DNA of 64,000 nucleotides from Methanoculleus sp. UBA374 (lineage in GTDB: Archaea > Halobacteriota > Methanomicrobia > Methanomicrobiales > Methanoculleaceae): the NCBI GenBank assembly GCA_002508705.1, contig DAYL01000003.1, forward strand, positions 1-64,000, in the 5' to 3' direction. Below are positions 15,970-24,936 of the stretch, one piece after another; position 1 is the stretch's first letter; each line of letters starts with the position of its first letter. A program made the translations under genes and the position numbers. The notes under the pieces are model-generated. The model worked only from the letters and a program-made list of their open reading frames with translations. It did not search any database and was not told the origin of the DNA.

Positions 15970-17187
15970 ATGTCGCTTGAAGCTGCTGCTGCCGGCCTCG
16001 CCGACCACCTGCGCGAACAGGAGTTTGTGGAGGTGCTCGCACACCACGATGCGGATGGAATAGCCGCCGCATCCATCCTCTGCCACGCCATGTTCCGCGA
16101 GGGCGGGCGGTTCAGACTGAGGGTCCGCTCGGGCATCACCACGGCCGACATCCCGCGCGACAGCAGCGTGCTTCTCTGCGACTTAGGGTCAGCGCTCACG
16201 GACCTTCCCGGCGACGTGATGGTGGTGGACCACCACCTGCCCCACTTCGAGGGCGACTACCACGTCAACCCGCGTCTCGAAGGGATCGACGGCGACCGGA
16301 ACCTCTCGGCGGCCGGCACGGCCTACATCGTCGCACAGCGCATGGGCGACAACCGCGACCTCGCGGGACTTGCGCTCCTCGGGATCATCGGCGACGGCCA
16401 GGAGATCGAGGGACCGAACCGGGATATCACAAGCGAAGGAATTGCAAACGGGTTCATAGCACCCCGCCGCGGCCTCCGCCTCCCGGGAAGGGGCCTCGTC
16501 GAGCAACTCGCGCTCGCCGTCAACCCGTACCTCGCCGGATTCTCGGGCGTTCCCGAAACGGCCAGGGCGCTGGTCGCACAGGTCACCGACGAGGACGACG
16601 TCGACTATGAGTCTCTCCTCTCCCGGGTTGTCCTTGCGGCCGCCCCGAACGCGTCGCTTCAAGCGCTCTGCGGGATCTGGGGCACCACCTACAGCCTCGG
16701 GCGGGAGGTGATCGACGAGGCCGTGAACCTCACCGCCGTCGTCGACGCCTGCGGCAAGTCAGGCCACGGGGATATCGGTGCATCGCTCTGTCTCCGCTCG
16801 ACCCACGCGCTGGGGGAAGCCTGGGAGATCGCCGCCCGTCACCGGCAGGCGGTCATCGTCGGCATTCAGGGGGCGCGCCGTCTCGACGAGCACCGCGCCC
16901 TCTTCGAGGTGGACGATGGAACGGTGACGGGCGATGTCGCGGATGCGCTCGCAAACGACCTTGTCCAGACCGGCCCGGTCTTCGTCATCGGCAAGAACGC
17001 TGATCACTGCGTCGTATCGGCGCGCTGCCCTCCGGGCATCGACCTCGATCTCGAGCCGCTGATGGGGAGGATCGCGGAGGCCTGCGGCGGCCAGGGCGGC
17101 GGGCACCACCGACGAGCCGGCGCCCGGATCGGCGCCGACCAGGTGGACCGGTTCCGGCAGGAACTCCAGAAGGAGGTGCCGGCATGA
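15970..17187 (+). CDS. RecJ-like DHH single-strand nuclease
   Basis: A 405-aa DHH/DHHA1 protein. The N-terminal DHH domain has HHDADGIAAASI (near 26-37), LCDLGS (near 66-71) and DHHLPH (near 83-88), which bind the metal ions; the C-terminal DHHA1 domain ends with GGQGGGHHRRAGA. Archaeal RecJ relatives are 5'-3' or 3'-5' nucleases, some attached to the replicative CMG helicase; which activity applies here cannot be read. The stop overlaps the pcc1 start (ATGA). Its place among ribosomal and KEOPS genes is typical. Confidence 0.9.
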   Translation: MSLEAAAAGLADHLREQEFVEVLAHHDADGIAAASILCHAMFREGGRFRLRVRSGITTADIPRDSSVLLCDLGSALTDLPGDVMVVDHHLPHFEGDYHVNPRLEGIDGDRNLSAAGTAYIVAQRMGDNRDLAGLALLGIIGDGQEIEGPNRDITSEGIANGFIAPRRGLRLPGRGLVEQLALAVNPYLAGFSGVPETARALVAQVTDEDDVDYESLLSRVVLAAAPNASLQALCGIWGTTYSLGREVIDEAVNLTAVVDACGKSGHGDIGASLCLRSTHALGEAWEIAARHRQAVIVGIQGARRLDEHRALFEVDDGTVTGDVADALANDLVQTGPVFVIGKNADHCVVSARCPPGIDLDLEPLMGRIAEACGGQGGGHHRRAGARIGADQVDRFRQELQKEVPA

Positions 17188-17429
17188 CCGGGATCGAGGG
17201 CGTCATCAAGACGCCGCACAGCCACCCCGAATGCGTGGCGGCAGCGCTCGAACCCGATAACCTCACCCTGATCCGGGCGTATCCGGTAAAGGGGGGGGTG
17301 CGGGCCGAGATCGACGGGACCAGACTCCGGTCGATCATCGCCTCGGTGGACGACTACCTCATGAATCTGGCGATAGCGGAGGACGTATGCACCTCCGCTT
17401 CCCGGAAGCAACGGAAAGGTTCGGAGTGA
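17184..17429 (+). CDS. pcc1: KEOPS complex subunit Pcc1
   Basis: An 81-aa protein with the Pcc1 pattern: two strands, LTLIRAYPVKGGVRAEIDG, then RLRSIIASVDDYLMNLAIAEDV, the long helix that dimerises and docks Kae1. KEOPS transfers threonylcarbamoyl to A37 of tRNA, using the product of Sua5 (7829-8404 here). Coupled to recJ by ATGA overlap and followed by rps3ae 38 bases on. Confidence 0.88.
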   Translation: MTGIEGVIKTPHSHPECVAAALEPDNLTLIRAYPVKGGVRAEIDGTRLRSIIASVDDYLMNLAIAEDVCTSASRKQRKGSE

Positions 17430-17467
17430 ATTCTGGCTAAACAGAGAGAATAAAGAGAAGTGATACC

Positions 17468-18061
17468 ATGGCAAAGAAGAAACAGGTTGGAAGAAGGCTG
17501 GAAGGCTGGAAGGCCAAGAAGTGGTACCGTGTCTACGTACCCGATGCCTTCGGCAAAGTTGAGATTGGCGACACCATCTCGGCCGACCCCGAAAACATGG
17601 TCGGCCGGATCATGACCGCAACGCTCGGCGAAGTCGTGCAGGACTACTCCAAGTCCCATATCAAGATGAGGTTTAAGATCAACAACGTGGCCGGCGACGC
17701 CGCATACACCGAGTTCGTCGGGCACGAGGTGACCCGGGACTACCTCCGGTCGATGGTCAAACGGCGGGCATCCCGCATCGACACCATCCACCCGATCATC
17801 AGCAAGGACGGCAAGCTCCTGCGGGTGACGGTCGTCTGCCTCACCCTCTCGAGGGCCGAGCAGAGCCAGGTCCACGCCGTGCGGCAGGCGATCTCACAGG
17901 CCCTCTCCGCCCGGGCGGCGGAGAGCGACTTTGAGACCCTGGTTAAGGATATCGTCTCCGGCGACATGGCCCGGGACGTCTTCAAGGTCGTCAAGACCAT
18001 CTACCCGATCCGCCGGGTCGAGATCACCAAATCCAAACTGGAGCAGGTCGCGGCCGTATAA
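17468..18061 (+). CDS. rps3ae: 30S ribosomal protein S3Ae
   Basis: A 197-aa archaeal/eukaryotic ribosomal protein (eS1 family). The lysine-rich start MAKKKQVGRRLEGWKAKKWYRVYVP and the later HIKMRFKIN and RDYLRSMVKRRASRID segments are characteristic. It sits on the small-subunit platform near the mRNA exit. It ends the four-gene operon and is followed by a T-rich stretch and a perfect 12-bp hairpin. Confidence 0.97.
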   Translation: MAKKKQVGRRLEGWKAKKWYRVYVPDAFGKVEIGDTISADPENMVGRIMTATLGEVVQDYSKSHIKMRFKINNVAGDAAYTEFVGHEVTRDYLRSMVKRRASRIDTIHPIISKDGKLLRVTVVCLTLSRAEQSQVHAVRQAISQALSARAAESDFETLVKDIVSGDMARDVFKVVKTIYPIRRVEITKSKLEQVAAV

Positions 18062-18073
18062 GGCCGACCGCTC

Positions 18074-18128
18074 CCCAATTTTTATCATTTTCCACTCTTT
18101 CCTTCGTGCCGGAGATCCGGCACGAAGG
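18074..18128 (+). terminator. T-rich stretch and perfect 12-bp hairpin after rps3ae
   Basis: CCAATTTTTATCATTTTCC (18076-18094) directly follows the gene; archaeal termination often uses such U-tracts. It is followed by CCTTCGTGCCGG (18101-18112), loop AGAT, and CCGGCACGAAGG (18117-18128), a perfect 12-bp stem. The hairpin comes after, not before, the T-tract, so it may instead protect the mRNA 3' end or be a mobile palindrome. Confidence 0.5.
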
Positions 18129-18176
18129 GTATATGCTCTATGACCGGCTATACACCGGGCGTAGAGGGGAGAGGTG

Positions 18177-18641
18177 ATGTCGGCAAAAGAGCCGGACACG
18201 GGTGCACAGCGAGTAAAATCGGCCGTACTCGATCCGGGGCCCCCGGAAGACCGGCAGGCGATGACCCGGGGGATCATCAGGAGGCTGCTCGTCCAGTTTC
18301 ACCGGGAGTGGACGGACCTCGAAGAAAAAGAGAATAACGCGACCTGGGTCCCCGCTGCAAACGCCCTGCTCGACCGGTATTCGCACCAGCTCTACGACAT
18401 CATATGCGATGTCGGGGCAATCGTTGATGAAGACTTTGCCGTGGAGATCCGGTGCCTTTCGGCAGATATGATCAAAACGACCAACATTCTCATCATGGTC
18501 GGGCGCGGGGAGGAGTGCCGCAGGCGGGGCGACGCCATCGCGAAGGAGGTGCTCCACCACGCCGACCGATGCCCGGCACCTGTGCAGAAAGAAAAGAGGG
18601 CTCCGGAAACCCGGACCCTCCCTGCCCGCCGGGAAGAGTAA
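18177..18641 (+). CDS. 154-aa helical protein of unknown function
   Basis: The start is set at the ATG behind GAGGGGAG; a GTG lies one codon upstream. The protein is mostly helical (MTRGIIRRLLVQFHREWTDLEEK; NALLDRYSHQLYDIICDVGAIVDE; MIKTTNILIMVGRGEECRRRGDAIAKEVL), with charged disordered ends. It has no membrane segment or metal motif. It may be a small four-helix protein; no family is recognised. It stands alone between two non-coding stretches. Confidence 0.6.
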   Translation: MSAKEPDTGAQRVKSAVLDPGPPEDRQAMTRGIIRRLLVQFHREWTDLEEKENNATWVPAANALLDRYSHQLYDIICDVGAIVDEDFAVEIRCLSADMIKTTNILIMVGRGEECRRRGDAIAKEVLHHADRCPAPVQKEKRAPETRTLPARREE

Positions 18642-19062
18642 TCAGACTCGCAATCTCACCTCTTCTTGATGATTGCTCGCAAGGCGTTATTTCTGGTACC
18701 GGACGGAGGGGATCTCCGACCGTCCCTGTGAAGCGCTGAACGGACTGACCCCCCGGCGCCGCAAAGACCCCGGTCCCCGACCGGATCGCCGCGGAGGGGG
18801 GTGCGGGATCATGGACTCCGTTGCTTCGGGGATACACCCGGGTTCCGATGCCTCCCACCTTGCCCTGCTCAGTCGAAAGATCACAGCGCCAACCAGGTGG
18901 CCGGTCGTCATCAGGGGCCCCGGAGTCAGGACGGACCGGTTCGACGAAGTTTCGTGCGTGGAGGGTGATCCACAGCGTATCCGCGGCGGCGATCTCATGC
19001 CGATCGTCCCGGATCTAATTAATAAGAGTCATAAGTATGGCGCATGAAGATATACCGTATAA
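18642..19062. other. 421-bp intergenic region, nothing recognised
   Basis: Overlapping open frames on both strands have Arg/Pro/Gly-rich composition typical of GC-rich shadows. Near its right end TAATTAATAAGAG (19016-19028) and CCGTATAAATGG (19050-19061) are TATA-like and probably serve the bactofilin-like gene. A TTGATGA and two CTGA boxes occur at 18666-18740, but they do not form a convincing C/D guide RNA. Confidence 0.35.
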
Positions 19063-19914
19063 ATGGAACCGACAGGAGACCACGACTGGATAAAGGCCTG
19101 CACCCTCCCGGACCATACCGAGCTCCAGGAGAGGACACTCATGACCGGAGAGGACATCGTCATCGGCGACCGGTGCCGGATCGATTACGGCCTCTCGGGT
19201 AAAGACGTCGTGGTCAGTGAATTCAGCAAGATCAATGGAAACATCGTTGCAGCCGGCGATGCCCGGATAGACAACTGGTGTGAGATCGGCGGCGATGTTG
19301 TCGTGGAGGAGGACGCCTACCTCGGCGAGGGGGTGAAGATCCAGGGCAAACTGGTCGTCAAAGGCGACCTCGACATCGGTGACAACGTCCAGATCGAGCG
19401 CGGATTCGAGGCAAAGGGCTGGATCTCCATCCGTAACCCGATGCCGGTCATCATCTACATCATGATGTACCTGGTGGCCGTCCTCGGGATCGAGAAGGAA
19501 GAGGAACTGGACTCCGTCCTCCAGAAACTCTTCGGCGATGAGAAGGGAGCTCCCACCGAGACGCCGCTGATGATCCCGACCGGCGCCGTCCTCAATATGC
19601 AGACCTTTGCGGTCCCGGAGAAGATGGCCATCGGGTCTGGGTGCCGGCTGCACGGGAACATCCGTGCCGGGTCGATCACGGTCCGGGAGGAGACGACGAT
19701 CTTCGGGAGCCTTCATGTGAAGGAAGGTGCAAGCATCGCGAGAGGGTCGGTCATCCACGGCGACGTGCAGGGTGGCGGCGACGTGACGATCGAGCAGGAT
19801 GTACACATCCTCGGGAACGTCTCCTGCCAGCGCCTCACCCTGCACGAGGACGCCCGCGTGGACGGGGTCATCCGGGCACCGGGGGGCTTAAAAATCGAGA
19901 GGCGATCTGCATGA
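19063..19914 (+). CDS. bactofilin-like / beta-helix polymer-forming protein
   Basis: A 283-aa protein built from short repeated strands (VVIGD, INGNIV, IGGDVVVEEDAYLGEGVKIQGKL, GNIRAGSITV, VIHGDVQGGGDVTI), the pattern of a right-handed beta-helix bactofilin, in two blocks. Between them (about 127-150) is the hydrophobic segment MPVIIYIMMYLVAVLGI, possibly a membrane anchor. Bactofilins form non-polar filaments in bacteria and some archaea. The start at 19063 keeps the conserved-looking TELQERTL part; an ATG at 19141 has a better ribosome site (GGAGAGG) and could be used too. The stop overlaps the next start (ATGA). Confidence 0.7.
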   Translation: MEPTGDHDWIKACTLPDHTELQERTLMTGEDIVIGDRCRIDYGLSGKDVVVSEFSKINGNIVAAGDARIDNWCEIGGDVVVEEDAYLGEGVKIQGKLVVKGDLDIGDNVQIERGFEAKGWISIRNPMPVIIYIMMYLVAVLGIEKEEELDSVLQKLFGDEKGAPTETPLMIPTGAVLNMQTFAVPEKMAIGSGCRLHGNIRAGSITVREETTIFGSLHVKEGASIARGSVIHGDVQGGGDVTIEQDVHILGNVSCQRLTLHEDARVDGVIRAPGGLKIERRSA

Positions 19915-20747
19915 AGGTCGCAGATATCCTTGAGGTCGACGGGTGCCGGCTGGTTGAACCGTCGTTTGCAGAATTGACGATTGACTCCCATACGGCGCTG
20001 CTCTTCGAGACCGGGGCGGACGAAGCCCGCCTTCTGGTCGACGAGGAGGAGAAACCGCTTGCGCTTGCCCTCCACGACGACGAGGGCTGGCTGGCCGCCT
20101 CGTTCCTCTTTCGGGACCCGACGCTCGCCGCCATCGAATGTTTCGAGATGGTCGGCGGCGAGATCTACCAGGAAAGCCGGGAAGCGTGGCTCTCGGCGCT
20201 CCGCGAATATTACAGCAGGGAACTCTCGGCAACCGTCGCTCCCGCCCTCGAAGACCTGCGCCCCGACCGGGAAGGAAAGATCCGGGAACTCGTGACCGGG
20301 GTCTGGGGCGACCGTGCGGGGACCCTCTGTCTCGACTGCTGCTGTGGGTCGGGCGTCGGCACCGCAGCCCTCCGGGCGGGCGGAGTGCGGGCGCTTGCCT
20401 ACGACAACGACCCGGAGCTTCTTGCGCTCGGTCTCGCGAAGGGCCGCCTTGTGCCGGAAGACACTATGTGCATCGACGCGCGGGAGGCGCCCCGTTACAT
20501 CGCGCCGGCACCCCTCGGCGTCCTGTTCATGGCCGGGGAGATCTACTCCTACAACGCGGGCCTCTGGGAGGAAATAATCACCGGGCTCCTTACCCTCACC
20601 GATGAAACCCTGATCACCGTCGGCACACGGGCCGAGGCGGCGCGGGTAGAAGAGTGGTGCGCAGGAGAGGGCCGGGACGTCGAGGTCTTCGAAAACGCGC
20701 GCGACCCGCTCTACGACCGATGGTGCTGCGTCGCGCGGCGGACGTGA
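19911..20747 (+). CDS. class I SAM-dependent methyltransferase-like protein
   Basis: A 278-aa protein starting MKVADILEVDGCRL. The N-terminal 120 residues are a separate domain. Residues 140-210 are Rossmann-like: LCLDCCCGSGVGTAALRAGG (AdoMet loop, with three Cys replacing the usual DxGxG lead), then ALAYDNDPELLALGL (acidic ribose contact). The substrate is unknown; catalysis is not proven. It is translationally coupled to the bactofilin-like gene, which is unusual company for a methyltransferase. Confidence 0.65.
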   Translation: MKVADILEVDGCRLVEPSFAELTIDSHTALLFETGADEARLLVDEEEKPLALALHDDEGWLAASFLFRDPTLAAIECFEMVGGEIYQESREAWLSALREYYSRELSATVAPALEDLRPDREGKIRELVTGVWGDRAGTLCLDCCCGSGVGTAALRAGGVRALAYDNDPELLALGLAKGRLVPEDTMCIDAREAPRYIAPAPLGVLFMAGEIYSYNAGLWEEIITGLLTLTDETLITVGTRAEAARVEEWCAGEGRDVEVFENARDPLYDRWCCVARRT

Positions 20748-20879
20748 TCCCAACCGACGACCGAGTTAACTATAGATAATATAGATAAGATATACTACCA
20801 ACCGTTTCTCCCGCAACTGCGTAACGCCTGCCATAGACCAATCGTGCGGCCATGGACTCCCAACCCGGTGTAATCCCGA

Positions 20880-22073
20880 ATGAATACCGCCAGACGAGTA
20901 TATAACGTCTTATTCATCTCCGTCTTTGCCACCATGCTCGGGCTCGGTGTCGTCAGCCCGCTCCTCCCCATCTACGCGGAGAACCTCGGAGCGACCGGCA
21001 TCTGGCTCGGCATCATCTTCTCGGCTTTCGCGCTCTCCCGGTCGGTCTTCATGCCCATCTTCGGGCGGCTATCGGACCGGCGGGGGAGGAAGCGGATCAT
21101 CCTCATCGGCATGTTTGCCTATGCCGTCCTCTCGCTCACCTACCTCGTCGCGGGCAGCGCCTACTCCCTCACGGCCGTTCGCTTCGCCCACGGAATTGCA
21201 TCGGCGATGGTCGTCCCGATTGCCATGGCCTACATCGCGGATTTCTCAGAAGCAGGCAGGGAAGGAAGCCAGATGGGGAACTTCTCCATCTCGATGTTCC
21301 TCGGCCTGGGGGCGGGACCGCTGCTTGGGGGATTCCTGAACGACGCGTTCGGTATGAACTCGGTCTTCTACGTCATGGCCGGTCTCTCGGCGTTCGCCAC
21401 GCTCCTCGTCGCCATCTCCCTCCCGGAGGCCAGAACATCTCCGGCCGCACTCCCGAGCGTGGAACCCGCCCCGATGCGGGAGCTTCTCAGGCTGCCGGTC
21501 ATGCGAGGAGTCCTGGTCTTCACCCTCATCAGCGCCCTCGGCCGTGGGGGTATCATGGTCTTCATCCCGGTCTTCGCCCCGTTCATCGCAATCAGCCCGT
21601 TCGAAGTGGGGATCGTCCTCTCCGTAAACACCTTCCTGATGGCGTTCCTCCAGGTGCCGGTAGGGAGGCTCACCGATACCGGGAACAAGGTCGCTCTGAT
21701 CGTCGCGGGGTCGACCATAGCGTCGGTAGCACTCGCCGCAATCCCCTTCTGCAGGTCGCTTGGACCCCTGCTCGTGGTCACCGCCATCATGGGCGTCGGG
21801 GGTGCCGTCCAGCAGCCTTCCATCATGGCCCTGACGGTCGATGCAGGCCGGACCATCGGGATGGGGACCTCGATGGGCGCCTACAACACGGTCTTCGGGA
21901 TCGGCATGATCGTCGCACCGCTGATAGGAGGCGTTTTCATGGACTACATCGGGATCGACGCCGTCTTTTACGTGGCCGGGGCGATAAGCCTCCTCGCAAC
22001 GGCGGTTTTTGCCGTGATGATGCAGGGGTACGCCCGCAAAGGCGCCAGGGGAGAGGCACCCGGATCACGATAG
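20880..22073 (+). CDS. MFS transporter, drug/metabolite exporter type
   Basis: A 397-aa protein with about 12 membrane helices. The loop between helices 2 and 3 carries GRLSDRRGRKRI, the classical MFS motif A, repeated weakly as VGRLTDTGNKVAL in the second half. The N-terminal VVSPLLPIYAENLGATG is typical of the multidrug-efflux-like group. The upstream gap (20748-20879) is AT-rich with TATA-like TATAGATAATATAG. Substrate unknown. Confidence 0.9.
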   Translation: MNTARRVYNVLFISVFATMLGLGVVSPLLPIYAENLGATGIWLGIIFSAFALSRSVFMPIFGRLSDRRGRKRIILIGMFAYAVLSLTYLVAGSAYSLTAVRFAHGIASAMVVPIAMAYIADFSEAGREGSQMGNFSISMFLGLGAGPLLGGFLNDAFGMNSVFYVMAGLSAFATLLVAISLPEARTSPAALPSVEPAPMRELLRLPVMRGVLVFTLISALGRGGIMVFIPVFAPFIAISPFEVGIVLSVNTFLMAFLQVPVGRLTDTGNKVALIVAGSTIASVALAAIPFCRSLGPLLVVTAIMGVGGAVQQPSIMALTVDAGRTIGMGTSMGAYNTVFGIGMIVAPLIGGVFMDYIGIDAVFYVAGAISLLATAVFAVMMQGYARKGARGEAPGSR

Positions 22074-22117
22074 GCCGCCGCACCCCGTCAACTTGAGAAA
22101 AAGACTTTTTTGCACCG

Positions 22118-24127
22118 TTACGGCGCTTCTTCCCCGGCACACTCGAGTTCCGCGATGACCTCGGCCGCGTCGTCCATCCGCCGGACCAGGTCCTTGATCT
22201 CGATCAGGCGTTCGGCGCCGATGAAGTGCTCGGCCATCACCCGGGCCATATCGGAGAGTTCGATGCGGCCGGCCCGCCGTCGGACCAGGCCGTAGTCGAG
22301 AAGGGTGGGGAGTGCGGGCTCCAGGGTCCCGACCATCGAACGGTTCATGCGGATGACCTGCTGTTCGTCGCCGCCCGAGACCACGGCGTTCGCGACGAAC
22401 TCCTCCGTGCTCTGCTCCATGTCGTACTCGGGAGCGACCTCCTCCATATCGCCCCGCAGGAGGCCGACGGCAACCTCTTCTTCGGTCTTCCCGGACGTCC
22501 GGGAATACGACCCGCCGGGTTCCGCGAGGATGACCACCCGGCCGAGGTCGTGGAAGTCCGGCCGGCCGGCCCGGCCCATCATCTGGTAAAACTCCTGGAC
22601 GGTAAGCCACTTGATGCCCATGGCAAGAGCGTCGAAGATCACCTGGGATGCCGGGAAATCGACGCCGGCGGCAAGCGCCGCCGTAGTCACGACGGCGGCG
22701 ATCTCGCCGTTCGCGAATCGGCGCTCCACGTCCCGGCGCTCCTGGGCGGTCAGCCCCGCATGGTATGGGGCAGCCTTCTTCCCGAGAGCATCGGCAATGA
22801 CGTGACAGCGGGCCCGGGAGTTGGTGAAGATGATCGTCTGACCCCGATAGCCCTTCGACGACCGCACCTTGTACTCCTCGGCGACCATCTGTTTGATGAA
22901 CCCGATCTTCTTTGACCGCTCCAAGAAGTAGAGATACCGCTCGAGCGGGACGGGGCGGGCCGCGTAGCGAACCAGGTTCGCCTGGAGTTTCTCCGCAAGC
23001 AGCCCGGGGAACCCGATTGTGGCCGAGAGGTAGAGGAACTGCGCCTCGGGGGCGACGTGTTTGAGCCGGGCGATCAGCCCGTCGAGACGGTGGCCCCGCT
23101 CGGGGTCCTCAAGCATCTGGACCTCGTCGATGACGACGGTCCCGATGTCCTTCAACGACCTTCCTGTCCGGAGAGCGTGATCGATCCCCTCGTAGGTTCC
23201 CACCACGACGGGAGCGTTGACGTCCCGGTCCCCTGCCGGGCGGGTCTCGGGGAGGTTGAGGCGGCTCACCCCAACCTGGAGAGTGACTCGGACAAGGTGA
23301 CCGTAACGGTCGCGGAACCGCTGGTATTTCTGGTTCGCAAGCGCGACCAGCGGGACCAGAAAGAGCATTCGCCCCCGCCCTTCGAGGAAGTTCTTCATCC
23401 CGGCCATCTCCCCGATGAAGGTCTTGCCGCTCGCGGTGGCGGATACGACGAGGAGGTGCTGCCCTTCGAGGAGCCCGTTCTGGACGGCGAGCTGCTGGAC
23501 GGGCATGAGGTAGTCGACACCGGCGGCCTGCGTGAACGCAGGAGGGAGCGCCAGATCGGTGATATGAGCCGTCTTCTGGACCTCGTGCGCTTCGAGCCGG
23601 TCAAAGAGGGCCCGCGACCGGTCGGGACGGTCGGGTCCCACCGACGCGAGAACCCGGTCGAGGTCGCGGACCTGGACGAGGAGTTTTTCAAGGTGCATGA
23701 GCACCGAGCCGCCGAACCTGCCGATATAGCCGAGTTCCCGGCGCATCTCACGCTTTGCGCAGTCCATGCAGATCCACTCCCCGCCGTATCGGACGCCGGT
23801 CGCCGGATCGACGGGTACAAAACGGTCTTCGAGCTGGCAGAACCGGCAGATGTTGATCCGCGACGAGGGGATCTGAAGGTCGGCAAGGAAGGATTCGAAT
23901 TCCGGGCTCTTCGCCGCGAGGTGCACCGAAGACCGGCGCAGCAACGTGATCAGGTCCCGGGTCGGGATGGGCTTGAGTTGTTTGCCCCGCCTGCGCATCT
24001 TGAAGTTCTTGGGCCGACGGCCTTTCGGGGTTTCGGTCAGGTCGACGAACCCGGAACTATCGACGCGGCCGCCTTCGACAAACAGCAGTTTGTACGTGCC
24101 TTTCTGGGGCTGGACGATAACCTTCAT
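22118..24127 (-). CDS. DEAD/DEAH-box helicase (DUF5814-type)
   Basis: A 669-aa superfamily 2 helicase. The N-terminal region (1-190) includes a zinc finger, CRFCQ and CMDCA around residues 94-121. Motif I is SATASGKT (near 230), motif II is DEVQ, motif III is SAT (LYLSATIGF), and QMMGRAGRP is motif VI. The overall plan resembles archaeal Hel308-like or DUF5814 helicases, acting on RNA or DNA forks. It follows two transcription factors in an operon, coupled by ATGA overlap. Confidence 0.9.
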   Translation of the reverse strand: MKVIVQPQKGTYKLLFVEGGRVDSSGFVDLTETPKGRRPKNFKMRRRGKQLKPIPTRDLITLLRRSSVHLAAKSPEFESFLADLQIPSSRINICRFCQLEDRFVPVDPATGVRYGGEWICMDCAKREMRRELGYIGRFGGSVLMHLEKLLVQVRDLDRVLASVGPDRPDRSRALFDRLEAHEVQKTAHITDLALPPAFTQAAGVDYLMPVQQLAVQNGLLEGQHLLVVSATASGKTFIGEMAGMKNFLEGRGRMLFLVPLVALANQKYQRFRDRYGHLVRVTLQVGVSRLNLPETRPAGDRDVNAPVVVGTYEGIDHALRTGRSLKDIGTVVIDEVQMLEDPERGHRLDGLIARLKHVAPEAQFLYLSATIGFPGLLAEKLQANLVRYAARPVPLERYLYFLERSKKIGFIKQMVAEEYKVRSSKGYRGQTIIFTNSRARCHVIADALGKKAAPYHAGLTAQERRDVERRFANGEIAAVVTTAALAAGVDFPASQVIFDALAMGIKWLTVQEFYQMMGRAGRPDFHDLGRVVILAEPGGSYSRTSGKTEEEVAVGLLRGDMEEVAPEYDMEQSTEEFVANAVVSGGDEQQVIRMNRSMVGTLEPALPTLLDYGLVRRRAGRIELSDMARVMAEHFIGAERLIEIKDLVRRMDDAAEVIAELECAGEEAP

Positions 24128-24936
24128 GGTGCGATCAGGTCATGGATCGTGTAGGCGAGCCCCACGGTCTCCAGTCGCTTGAGAAAATCGGTAAATTCCT
24201 CATCGACGATGAGGATGGCGCATTCCTGCCCGTGGAACGCCGCCTCGATGACGCCCTCCCGGGAGCCGAAGAACATATCCGGCTCGATACCGGCTTTTTT
24301 GAGGGCGACGTAGGACTCGAGCCCGACGGCGGCCACCATTTCTACGCCCTGGACCACGTCTCTGAGCAGGTCCGTCCGGACCTGCCGGGACCCGCCGCGC
24401 TCTACCCGCGGCACCTTACAGACATGAATGAGCCCTTCCTCGTGCTCGATGATGCCGTTTAACTGGGCGACGCCGAGGTCCTCGCCGGGCTCTGCGTCCA
24501 TGGTCGCCCTGCCGGTAGCGCTCTGCTCCACATCTTTCGTCGCGTAAAGCCACCCGTCCTGCATGAAGACGCCGACCGTATCCCCCTTCCGGATCTCTTC
24601 CCGGGCGACAGCCGTCCAGACCGCGACCTGCTGGATGACGTCCCGATTGACGTGGCGGGCATAGGCCTCAAGCGCCTCGGCGTGCCGCAGGGTCCACTCG
24701 ATCCCGCTCTTCGTCACCTCATACCGGCCCCGGCCGTGAGCGGCGACCAGCCCTTCGTCCACCAGCTCCCGGATGTACTCGGAGACGGCCTGCGGGGTCA
24801 CGCCGAGTTTCTCGGCGATCTCCTGCTGGCGGACAGCCGGCTGATGTTCGGCGATCTCCACCAGGATCTGGAACCGGGTGGCCTCCCGCTTGCTGCGCAG
24901 GATGATGTACAGGGGATCGTCAGTGTAGTCGGTCAA
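24124..24936 (-). CDS. winged-helix transcription regulator with ligand domain
   Basis: A 270-aa archaeal regulator. Residues 15-75 form a MarR-like winged helix (RFQILVEIAEHQPAVRQQEIAEKLGVTPQAVSEYIRELVDEGLV). The C-terminal 180 residues are a conserved archaeal sensor domain; MVAAVGLESYVALKKAGIEPDMFFGSREGVIEAAFHGQEC looks like a small-molecule-binding alpha/beta fold. It overlaps the ArsR-like gene by 17 bases and the helicase by 4. The ligand and targets are unknown. Confidence 0.8.
   Translation of the reverse strand: MTDYTDDPLYIILRSKREATRFQILVEIAEHQPAVRQQEIAEKLGVTPQAVSEYIRELVDEGLVAAHGRGRYEVTKSGIEWTLRHAEALEAYARHVNRDVIQQVAVWTAVAREEIRKGDTVGVFMQDGWLYATKDVEQSATGRATMDAEPGEDLGVAQLNGIIEHEEGLIHVCKVPRVERGGSRQVRTDLLRDVVQGVEMVAAVGLESYVALKKAGIEPDMFFGSREGVIEAAFHGQECAILIVDEEFTDFLKRLETVGLAYTIHDLIAP

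Noticed and set aside
18660..18745. Possible C/D box guide RNA (TTGATGA ... CTGA)
   Set aside because: The C box lacks the first purine, no internal D'/C' pair is at proper spacing, and no terminal stem forms.
18493..19047. Overlapping frames on both strands after the 154-aa gene
   Set aside because: Pro/Arg/Gly-rich shadow-type composition on both strands, without start signals.
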